NCBI GenBank assembly: GCA_026874595.1
Contig: CM049321.1
Span: 25,035,479-25,099,478 of the forward strand
DNA from: Sipunculus nudus
Taxonomy: Eukaryota > Annelida > Sipuncula > Golfingiida > Sipunculidae
DNA: 64,000 nucleotides
Direction: 5' to 3'
Notes under the pieces: model-generated
The model's input: only the letters and a program-made list of their open reading frames with translations
Told to the model about the DNA's origin: nothing
Databases searched by the model: none
Shown: positions 38,301-50,146 of the stretch, one piece after another
Position numbering within the stretch: position 1 is the stretch's first letter
Layout: each line of letters starts with the position of its first letter
Program-made: the position numbers and the translations under genes

Positions 38301-38682
38301 CGTTTTAACAACTTCCTCGCTTAGCTATTTTGTAATATTTGTATTGTTTATGCATCTAGCCATATCCACCGCATTCTGCCTTAAACAGATTTAATAATTA
38401 ACATGCATATTACAGTCAATCAGTTTGGAGTTCAATACTTCTACAAAAAAAATAACCTTGAGAGGCTCCTTTATGTTTCATGTAGCCGATTAAAGTACAC
38501 AGGCAACTCTAGATGTGTGTATTGTATACTTTTCTCAAATAATGATATACAAAAGAAAATTAACTGCTGCCACATTTCAATATGTTAGGATTTTGTAAAA
38601 TATTCTCATATATAGCTGAGCACCGTGATCCACAGGTCCCTTTTTATATATTATATATTGTTGTCTTCATTTGTTTCATTAA

Positions 38683-39726
38683 GTTGACTGTCAGTAATCT
38701 GAGCTATAGCGTTAACCCTTTGTCCGTCGTCCGACAGATCGTTCGGCCGTCCGGTCGTTAACAAGGCACATATCGTAACTGTTAGTTCTAGAAACTTTTA
38801 ATTGTACATCCATGGATGTCCATTTAATAAAAAAATTTTCTTGGAAACCTGAAATTAGTTCCCTGTTACCCATGTCCTCTTCGTACAACCCCAAGAATAA
38901 TTAATATTTGATAAAAAAGTTGGAACTATTGCACTGATCGCCATGATTCTTTGCATGACTATTGATCGTGTTTTATCAGCACCCAGTGAGTCAGATGGGG
39001 CACAAATTGTATCGATTTGGCCCAGTACCTTTTAAAATGACTTTCAGGGAGGTCCATATAACATCTCTTTCGAAACCTGAACTAAGATCACTGTGACCCC
39101 CATTGTCCGATCTATGGGGCTCGCTGATATTAAAGCTCCAGTATCTGAATAACTAAAGCATTGATCTTTACATGCATATTCATCATGGAGTGTTTCATCA
39201 GTTCCTGCAGACTGGTGACACCATTTGATTTTTTATTTCTATTATTTTCTCTATTTAAAGACCTTTAAAGAAGTGGTCCTGCCTTTAATTGGGCATAAAC
39301 CGCAACAGTTATACCTGAAAATTTCAGGCAGATCTCCTGAAAACCTGAAATTAGGTCATGGTGACCTATATTTTGCGAATAAGGGGAGTTTAAAGCACTT
39401 GTTGAGTCAGAATAGGCACAAATTGTGTCAATTCGGTCTATAATCCTCATACATGACTTTCAGGGAGATCCATGAAAATTCTCCTTGGAAACCTGAAATA
39501 ATGTCGTTGTGACCTATTTTCTGCAAGCTGTGTGAAGAAACATGATTTTACAATCTGTTAGGCAGATGAGCACAAATGGTAGCCGCTAGATGTAGAATAA
39601 GGTCACTGTAACCTACATATAAGGTCGACTGGCCAAATTCATCATTTTGAGCACTCTTGGAGCCATTTTATCCATTGTTCAAGGCTCCTAGTATTCAGCT
39701 GAGCGTCATGGCGCCTGGAGAACTAA
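38683..39726 (+). mobile_element. Short relative of the 12-16 kb repeat element
   Basis: It has the same kind of ends: 'gttgactgtcagtaatctga' with a CGTCCGTCGTCCG head on the left, and 'cagctgagcgtcatggcgcc' on the right. It contains diverged 335-bp-type landmarks ('cctgaaattagttccctgtt', 'tttcatcagttcctgcagac') but no 280-bp array. Confidence 0.65.
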
Positions 39727-40487
39727 GTCAACTTTATATCATTCCCTTCATATCACAGCTTAAGAATACATCAACTTTATATCCTATTCTTTTTAGCTGT
39801 AGGATAATAATACTGCGTACAAGAAACTGGTCATGTGGATACCAGGTTTTAGCATGGGAAAAATGTAAAGAAGGTCTATGTTTAAGAATTACGTTACACA
39901 ATTACATGGAAATTTTCAGTTATTAAACTGCTTATGGAAATTGACCAACTTCAGTATATTCCTAATAACATTTAGAAACATATTTAAACCTTTGGTCAAT
40001 AATCTAAATCATAACATCTACACTATCCTTTATTCGTGCTTTATTTTAAATGTACCCATTTCTTGAACTTTAAGGTGTATTTTATTTTCTACGATTTGAA
40101 CACATATTTTCAGTGTATCTGTCTCATATGCAACAAGCTTCTGTATGAAGTCTGTATTGGATGGGGCCATCTGATCGGTACACCACAAACAGACACCTAT
40201 ACTTTTGATCCGTTCTTACACCCATGGATTGTTTTAAGCCATATATTTCTTGACAGATGTTGTTTCACAATTCTTTCCGAAACATGACCAACACACTCAA
40301 ATATGCCACATGCTCCAGAAACCTTTTTTCGCTTTGTCCATTTATATTCACCCTGTTGAGGCCAAAAGAAACACTGATAATCAAACACAAGCTGTTGCAC
40401 AATATTCGTGCTTCCCAGCATATATTGCCTACTCGAAGATATATATCGCCTAGGCGAAAAGTATTGAACTGAACTTTTAACATATCA

Positions 40488-40512
40488 TATATATATATAT
40501 ATATATATATAT
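40488..40512. repeat. (TA)n microsatellite
   Basis: A short TA run of about 24 bp, 200 bases before the proposed start of gene B. Confidence 0.9.
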
Positions 40513-40714
40513 CATAAAGATTTATTTTTGTATTAATATTATATTAAAAATCGTTTAGTGTATACAAGACGAGATTAGAAGTCTAAATTCTTAACGTTTA
40601 TGGTTTTTTTTTTACAGTGGCAGTAACTTGGGTGTCATATATCATGTCAGATTCGAATCTCCATAATCAAGTCATGCTTTATTTTCCAGACCTCCCAAAA
40701 AGTTTCAACCGATC

Positions 40715-41527
40715 ATGTCAAACCTCTGTCACCTCCTGGGTGAGTTTTGAGTTTCTCTAAAAATTCAGGTAATCATTACACGCATTTTCAAAGCATAGGA
40801 TTATAATAAATTTGTTGTGTTGGAGGTAACCGCCTTTGTTTTTATGCTGGCTTTAACATTCCGGTTTCGGACTACTTGACAGGGCAGTATCCAATACTTA
40901 CTCTCATTGTATCTATCTTGGTGTTAATCAGGCCCAATGAATACTGCACCTGCGGGTCTTGGGTGTGTAATTGTCCCCATTACTGGGTCATACCACCGAA
41001 GAACCCCCGAAAAACGCACTTTTGTGTGAGTGAAACACGGCCGTTGTACACGACCTTCATATTAAGCCTGAAGAGCGCTCACCCTGGCTTGGGGCCGACC
41101 GTGGTAAAACTCACCGCCTCAGCTGAGATTCGAACTCACGATTTCCAGGCTTTAAAGTCATGTGATCTACCCCTGAGCCACAAAAGCCGGTTCAAAATTA
41201 TTAACTTTAGGATAGGGCATAAAGTCGCTGAATGCATATAAAAGTTATACAGCTATATAGCTTGACTTTTGGCCATTTGGCGTGATGGTTTAATGCCAAA
41301 AATTAAAACATCAAGATTTTAGTATATTCAGCGTGTTTTTCCAAATTCTAGCCTTATGGCAAAAGGATTGATATAATATCTTCTCTACTAGAGACGAGAC
41401 AACGGCAATAACGCATGCTACCCTACTCATGATTTAGCAAATATAACCGTTATTCCATGCTCTCTAATCCAAATGTATAGTGGCTGGTTCGTATCCTTCT
41501 TCTGGCAGCTTCAATGCAATATCTTAA

Positions 41528-41586
<59 letters not shown>

Positions 41587-41966
41587 ATTTAAATAATAAA
41601 CTCATATTTGTTTTGGCAATTTATAGTGTTTATCACACTGGATCAAGCGATAACAAAACGGAAGTTCTAGATCGATATTTTTTTAAATATTTTCATTTAT
41701 TTCAGGGGTTTTGGTCATACTTGTACCTTTGACGACTGAACACACCACTATATCCAGAACACGGGCCATTGTTGGGAGCTACAATACTGGGGTGGTTTTA
41801 ACAGAAACTTCCACGGAGTTCGACAGCGTAACTGTGGGCGTGTCTACCGATATAACACGTAATGAGGGCTTTTCTAGCGCCGATTCCTCGCCTGTTGTGA
41901 ACACTCTATCTAGTCTTGGCCCAAGCCCAATGCCAAAAAGAACACAAATCAAGGAAATTCCTGTTG
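40715..41966 (+). CDS. Gene B signal-peptide mini-exon and first mucin exon
   Basis: The 25-nt exon gives MSNLCHLL plus one base and ends at CTGG|GTGAGT. Joined to the next exon it continues GVLVILVPLTTE, so a hydrophobic core is formed only after splicing. The second exon (261 nt, phase 1-1) encodes a Thr/Ser-rich segment. Without this first exon the second exon has no in-frame ATG at its start. A family 2 SINE sits in the intron between them. Confidence 0.65.
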
Positions 41967-44900
41967 GTAAGGAATTATCTAAATTAAATAATAATGAATG
42001 CGCCTGGGATTTTTTTTTTCTCGGAGATAAAAAAATAATTAAAAAAAAATCCAGCTTAAAAAATCTCGACTTTAGATGATTTCTATTACCGTCGTGACAT
42101 TCTGTCATATAACGATGAATAGAGTTATGCAGACATTACGTATATCTAGAAAAAAATAAGATATCATTTATTGCCAATCGGGTTATTTGGCTCCATGATA
42201 TATGGCACCATTAAGAATAACATTCTTTGTTAATTAATAAACATACGATTAACGACCATAAAATAAATATTTATACATTATATATGGTTATTGCACAAAG
42301 CACTGCATGAAAGAGTTATGCAGAGAGTTAATATTTTTCCGTGAAACGCTGTAAACCACACGATCGACTTGAATGACAAACCTTGTATAAGTTTTTAAGC
42401 TCATGAGGTATGTAGTTGGTAAAGTGAAACATTTGAAAAGTTTGTGTACCTGTAGTTTGATTGTTTGCTATTTATCTTCATCTAGCTCGCTTTTTAATTA
42501 TTTCCTGGACTTGATATAGATAAATTTTCATTTGGTTCATGTATTTCAGGAGGCAAAGCCGCTATTAAATTAATGCTGCATTTTTCCTCTGACACTATTA
42601 CTGAATTAAACACATTAACACCTGAAACCGGAACTGCCATGACAGAAAGCACCTCTGGCTTGGATGACCCGGAAACAACAGATCAGACGAAAGAAACAAC
42701 GGCGATACAAAGCACTACCGAAACATTTCATATCAGACCTAACACGGTAACTACAATTAAAGAAAGTACTACTGGCGGGAACGACACGCCTATATCATAT
42801 ACGACGAAAGAATCAACGGCGATACCAAGCACTAACGAAAGAATACATGCCACACCTAATAGGGGAACTATAACGACAGAAAGCACCGCTGGTGGGGGCG
42901 ACGCGGCAACAACATATACGACGAAAGAATCGACGAAAACACCAAGCACTACCGGAACAATACATACAACATCTAAGGAGGGAACTATATATATAATGAC
43001 AGAAAGCACCGCTGGCGGGGGCGACACAGCAACAACATATACGACGGAAAAATCGACGAAAATAACCAGGACTAACAAAACAATGCACACAACATCTAAT
43101 GGGGGAACTGAAATGACAGAAAGGGCTGCTGGCGGGGGCGACACAGCAACAACATATACGACGGAAGAATCGACGAAAATACCAAGGACTAACAAAACAA
43201 TGCACACAACATCTAATGGGGGAACTATAAAGAGAGAAAGCACCGCTGGCGGGGGCGACACGGCAACAACATATACGATGAAAGAATCGACGATTATACC
43301 CAGTACTACCGAAACAATACATGCCGCACCTAATGGGGGCACTATAATGAGAGAAAGTACCACTGACGGTGGCGAAACGACAACAACATGTGTGACGAAA
43401 GAATCGACGATAATACCCAGCACTAACGAAACAATACATACCACACCTAATGGAGACACTAAAATTGCAGAAAGTACAGCAGGCAGGGGCGAGACGGAAA
43501 CAACATATAGGACGGAAGAATCGACGGCAATACCCAGTACTACCGAAACAATACAAGCCGCACCTTATCGGGGCATTTTAATGACAGAAAGTACCGCTGG
43601 CTGGGGCGACACTACAACAACATATACAACGAAGGAATCGACGAAAATACCTAGTGCTACCGAAACAATATATGTCGAACCTAACGGGGGCACTTTCATG
43701 AGAGAAATTACCGCTGGAGGGGGCGACACGGCAACAATATTTACGACGGAGGAATCGTCGAAAATAACCAGCACCACCGAAACAATGCATTACACACCTA
43801 AGGGGGGAACTATAATGACAGAAAACACCGCTGGCGGGTTCGACGCGGCAACAACATATACGGCGGAAGAATCGACGGGAATACCCAGTATTACCAAAAC
43901 AATACATACCAGATCTATTACGGCAACTACAATGAAAGAAAGTACAACTGGCAGGAGCGACACGGTTATAACATACAAGGCGGAAGAAGCAACGGCGATA
44001 CCAAGCACTATCGAAACATTTCATACCAGACCTAACACGGTAACTTCAGTGAAAGAAAGTACAACTGGCGGGAGCGACACAGTTATAACATATACGACGG
44101 AAGATTCAAATTTGATACACAGCACTACAGAAAAAGTTCATATAGGACCAAACACGTTAAGTACAACGGCAGAAAGTACCGGTAGCGTGAGCGACATGGT
44201 CACTACATGTTCGACGGAAGAATCAACGGCAAAACCGAGCAATCACGAACTAAGAAATACCACATCTGACATTAGTCCTGTAGTTACAGACAACAATTTT
44301 AGTACGAGAGACATGATCAATTCAGATGAGACGAGTACAACGAATTCTCCACCAATCATGACCGAGCCACCTCCCCTAGATCTTGGCGATGCCAGTAGGA
44401 AGAAACGGTCATCTCCACAGAGCCTCGAAATGATTCTGCAGGAGCAGGTATGTACCGCCATCCATCCTAGGTATATAAAGCTTAATGATATAAAATTAAT
44501 TGAAGATTACTCCTTCCAAGGAGCTCCTATTACTGCCGTTTTGTCAACAAATTCATAAGCAAAACCCGCAAACGGTACAGAATAGTGATTCAACTATTCT
44601 AAGAGCAGTTTATTAGTGCTATTATTAATTTCAATACATATATACTCTGTTATTTACAGAATATCTGATGTATGTGTCCCGAGACCAATCTACCTACGTA
44701 TCTGATTTTGTCTTAAAATTTGGACAGAAAGCATTATTTTCGTCATGTGTTTACACTATACTATAATTTTTACCGCACTTTATATAACTTTATATTTTTC
44801 TAATAGAAGGCTGAAGAAGGCTATTTAAAAGCTACTTTGATTGTCCATGTACGTGATATGCTCCATGCCCACATTGCATTATTCAAGGTCCTTGGCAGTA

Positions 44901-47900
44901 TATGTATATATCACCTATATCTAGAGCGCAAGTCTATGTGGACACATTACTTTGCGCTGTTCAGTTTCTGAATGCTGCTTTAACACAGTGATCCTCAGGT
45001 TCTTTTTGAAAGTCAGAAGTGAAAATGGCTTGCGTAGCACTGGGTTTGCGTCCATAAGCGATGGACTGCTACTTGGAAAGACCTTTAACCAGCTCTCCTG
45101 TAAATTTCTGGCATGTGAAGCAAACCCTTGTCACTGGACCGTAGACAGCGTTACCGTGTACAGATTAATAACAGTTTTGTGAGATAGTCAGGAGCATTGA
45201 GTTTGTTAACAACCCTGAAAGTCAACAAGAGGATTTTGTATATGATTCTCTGATTTACTGGTAACCAGTGCTATGCCTTCATCTCTTGGCCAATGTGATC
45301 CCTGCTCCTTGCACATGTAATGAGACTTGCAGCAGAGTTTTGAGCAACCTGAAGGCGTATTTTCAAGCTTCATAAATGTCTGCCTTTCACTTATTATTTG
45401 GTTATGAGACATAATTAAAAATATTTTAAATATTTAAGAAAACAAAATTCAAAGCCATTTGCAATGGTCATTCAATGCTTTCAATAGTCAACACGTCTGG
45501 GGGAGAGCTCAGGCCACAAGTTTGGAGAAGCGATTCAGGAAATGACTAAGTTAGATGGTTTCTCTTATTTATTCAGTACAAAATAGTACTGATCAGCATT
45601 GATTGGGAAAATGTTTTTGGTCCGAAAGTCAGTAATAGGCGCGTCCAACCGGATGCTCGGTCTTCCAAAACCTTGCGTCAGTTGGACACCTCGAGCATCA
45701 CAGACTCTTACCCTCAAGTTCCTGAATCCCTTCCATGTCTGTAAAACAATAAGTGATTTACTCATATCATTATGAAACAAGTCGGCTCATCCTATCAATT
45801 ATCAGCCAACAGGAATGAAACATCGAAGGCGCATGTATAAAGAAACTGTACTATATATGGGTTTGCTAACTGTACTTGTTACAATGGCAACTTATTCTTC
45901 AGCATTGTCGAAAGTTCACTTGCTACCATGATTTATTTGTGTACTGTTCACAACATCACTCACGCAAAAATGAAAGGAATCTTATTAAATTTTAAGGGTA
46001 TTTCGGGAATGAGCCAATAAAGAATCGATAAGATTTTGTTGTGGATGCAGGACGTGCGGATTCAAGGAATATTCACAAATGTACAATCACTTATCCACGA
46101 ATAAACCTGGAAACACAGGCCGAATAAGTGAATGCAAACACAAAATTAGGAGTATACAACAATATGGAACACCCCCCCCCCATGGTGGAGGCTTGCATTC
46201 CTTAGAATATAGATTTCTAGTTCGATTATGGGTATATGTTTTCACCCTTCTCTTTTCATGTGGTCTCTGATTTCTTTTCCTGCGTTTCTTTCTATTTGGG
46301 CTGTGTTTGTTTGTTCTTGTATTTAACCTTATCGTTTGTTTAAACGTTGGTCTAAACGCCTTGAAACTGCATAATATTTTGAGAGCATTAGGGCATTGCT
46401 ATTGATGGACAAACGTGAACTATAAATCCGTGTTAAGTTGTGTTTTGGGTAACAGGGAGGGTTTTAAAAATAAGATAAAAATGAACAAATAAAATTGCAA
46501 AAAAATTCATGGCTGTTTTTTTCTAAAATATTATGTACTTTTGAACGTAATTTTGTTTAAATTGTTTTACAGCTTAAGAATCTGTACCAAAGAATGGACG
46601 CCTTTGAAGACTTGAACGTTCACCTCGTCTCAGAGTAGGTGATTTTAATGTACACTTGTATATGTGTATATTACGTTAAGGTTATAATATTGAGACATTG
46701 GTCTGACGCCAGAATTATACGTTGATTATTAAAGGCTACATGTTAACTTTATATTGGTTGGCTTTCTTCCTCATATTTCCAGATGAGCGTTTGTTAAACC
46801 GAAAAAAAAACAACAATATAACACAGTATATACAGTTTCTCCTGTATGTTAATACTAAGTTATTCAATTATGAATGTAATTTAAAAAAAAAATCATTCTT
46901 TTTTTGCTTAATGAAAAAGTATTAAATAAAAAGCATCCAGACATAAAAAATGTTTATTTTTTATTATAGTTATTTTATACTACTTTTATCGATACCAACT
47001 AGGCAAACTGTCGCTGATACATAGCTAAATGTGAAAGTTAAGACAACCTCACCAATTCGATGAAACTGTCGTTTCCACGCAGCAATTTCAAATAACGTGA
47101 GAGTTAAACAAAATTAGTAACTTAGTAAAATAATTCGCATGTAACTATATTCTATCTATGGTCAAAAATGTAGAAATGAGCAACATGAGCAATTAATCAT
47201 TCTCAATTTTTGACTGATTATACTTCCTATTCCATTAGACAATACACATTGTTCATTAAGTGACTTTGAAGTTGCCATTTTATTTTTCTTCACACAAAGA
47301 GGTTAAGCGTTACGCAGCTCACACAGCGGCTATACAATGCAGTCGTTTAAGCTCTCCGTTCCTTTAACCGCTGCTTTATATAGCAAAGTGCCGAGGAGAT
47401 CTGAGACGCATGCATTGAGGAGCGAAGTTGAGCGTCAGTGTCCTTGTATCATTCTTCTAGTGACGGGGACTGTAACAAGATGAAAGCAAACTACACACTG
47501 TACTTAAATCCTGCAAAAATTGTGTCCGGGTCCTCGGGTTCCACATCTTGCTTAACAACGAAACAGATGAGGAACGTCAGTCGGTCAATGGCAAGTGTGA
47601 AGCTCCGTGGATGCAAAGTTGATTTAGAATCTACCAGCAAATCTATGGAAAAGGGTATGTTTTCATTGTCATTTTTCATAATACTAAATAAGTCCCATTT
47701 ATGTGCAAGAAGATACTGGAATACTACCGCCATATTCGGTCTTTTGACATAAGAAGAGAGAGTGTTGTTCAAACATACTTAGGGTGAAGTTAACTTACCC
47801 GCCCAGTACAAATGCCTATACTGAGCAGTGTATTCACGGCTTTTGGAATATCCGTCGGTTGCTTGGTGCTGCATTCATTAAGCACCAAGCACAGAAGCAC

Positions 47901-48519
47901 CAAGCACAAAATTATTTTACCATCTTGTCACTGTTTGATTGTAAGTATCTTGAATGTTGTCGGTGTGTTTCACCATATTTCTTGAATGTCGTTAGTTTGT
48001 TTCACCAAAGTTTCTTGGATGTCGTCAGTTTTTTTGTTACAACAGTTTTTTGGATGTCGTCAGTTTGTTTCACTAATGTTTCGTGAACTGCTCTACAGTT
48101 AATCGCCCCTTCACACTGCAATTGCACGATAGATATTTCGTGTTATTAATTTTGTTCAGTGACTGTATATGTAAACCACCGCTTAGTAAAGGCTTCATGC
48201 AAAAGTATATGTGTCAAATAAATGCCTGCTGTCAGCAAGTAATCACTGCCATTTCATATGCATATACTCAAGTAAACCAAATATACATGTTTTTATTTAG
48301 TTTCCTATAGATACTGCACCTGGGATCGTCGGGAACTTATGATTATGTGATCAGTACGAATAGATAAGAGACTATAATGACTTAATCACTGAATCCATGT
48401 ATTTTCTCATTTATTATCGACAGTACGATGGCAAAGGGAACATTTCAGATAAAAGCAGGAAAATGCGCTAACCGTGACGTTAAAGCGGAAAATATTATTT
48501 CCACAGACTCAACCATATA

Positions 48520-48572
<53 letters not shown>

Positions 48573-49927
48573 TATATACTTTATATATAAAAACCAGGTA
48601 AAGGCTTTTGCTCCGTTAATGCCTCTGTTTTCAGTTATTTTTCCATTCCATTTTATGTTTATATTTTATCTTTGATATGTCCGCATTCATATTAATAGTA
48701 TTATTTTTATAATCATTATTGTAATTATTATTATTACTATTATTACTGGATGTTGCTTTTTTATAAATCATGCGAACCTTTGGACCAAACAAATCCCTGT
48801 ACTTTAGTTTTGAGATTGTAGCGCGAATTACCCTTCAGTTACTTCATGAACGTTTAAGGGCTTGGTTCTATACTTACAGATATGGCGGTCATGTGTAACC
48901 CTTGTCTAACGTATCCTAATGCGTGTAGAGTATATAACAATCATACCTGCAAATTCCACAGTGGACAGTACGCATGCGTCGACATGTGTTTTTCGACAAC
49001 ATACTGCAGGCACGGGCAGTGCTCCCTGGTTGAGAACGAAAACGGATACGACGAATTTCCCTCCTGCTTGTAAGTACCATTTAAATAATTAATATAATTA
49101 CGAGTGACTTATTTTCATTGTATGAAATTGCTTTAACCATGTCGTCCAATGTTTAGAAAATAGTTACTAAGACGGGTTTCGAAGATATTATTTTCACGTT
49201 CTAAATAATATTATTATTTGACTGATAGGTCACTATATAACATATTTATAAAGATAAAAGGAATTAATAATATATACAGGAACATTGAATGTAATTAAAG
49301 AAATGGTTTGATTGGTAACAGAAAATGGACAGACTTAAGGTAAATTATATAAACAGTCAGAATCTATCTGATTAAATAATTACCGTAAACAAGGCTTTAA
49401 TGTCAAATCGAGCCATAGGAGGGTTGGGATATTAAACGATTTAGAAAAAGTGTTCTCGTTTGATTAGAAATTGGCATTAAAATAACAAAACATTTACATT
49501 CAGGGGTGTTTGTTTCAATTAAAAAAAACACAACAAATGATATTAATAAATGAGACATTTTTTTATTTTATGAGAAAAAAATGGTTATATTCTTCGAACC
49601 AAGAATATAAATCCCGCACGACGATAAAAAAAAAGAAATGTTTTTATAACAGTACAGTGCATGCACAAACTCATGATCCATGGCGATGAAATTTGTTCCA
49701 ATCATATGGTAACATAAGTTCACATTTGACTGACGCGCTAGGATGGTTTGTGCAACGCACTTTCTTAATTCTACCTTCAAATTAAATGACAATCCGACTG
49801 GAGAGAAATTCTCACTCACTGACTGTATCACAAACAATTTTAATTTACTAATTTGGTGTTTCACATGCAACTTGTGCAAGGCGTATCACTTTCTTGCTTT
49901 GAAATACAGCTAACTGATATTTTAAAA

Positions 49928-49980
<53 letters not shown>

Positions 49981-50102
49981 CGAGAAAGAGTGATGCCTTT
50001 TAGATTGACTTACTTGTGTGTTAATAAACAAGTTGGTCTATCTAAAAGGCGTCACTTTCTCATAACCTACACTTCTATTAACACAATGAAGGCTATACCA
50101 TT

Positions 50103-50146
<44 letters not shown>

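Larger units (their letters stand above)
25276..40714. other. Intergenic region between the two mucin-like genes
   Basis: No host exon is recognised in these 15 kb. The content is repeats listed separately: TA tracts, a Tigger-like end, several inverted-repeat elements, a foldback, a TTAA-flanked MITE and a LINE. The promoter and 5' UTR of gene B must lie near its right end but show no clear TATA box. Confidence 0.5.

Noticed and set aside
40862-41241. 121-codon frame over the SINE in gene B intron 1
   Set aside because: The same sequence occurs as a broken copy at 9975-10303. It is a non-coding retroposon.
42728-43556. Long minus-strand open frames (up to 247 codons, Cys/Val-rich) opposite the mucin repeats
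   Set aside because: The 117-bp unit is a multiple of three, so one stop-free frame in a unit stays open in all units. The product has no domain logic, and the plus strand has splice sites and mucin composition.
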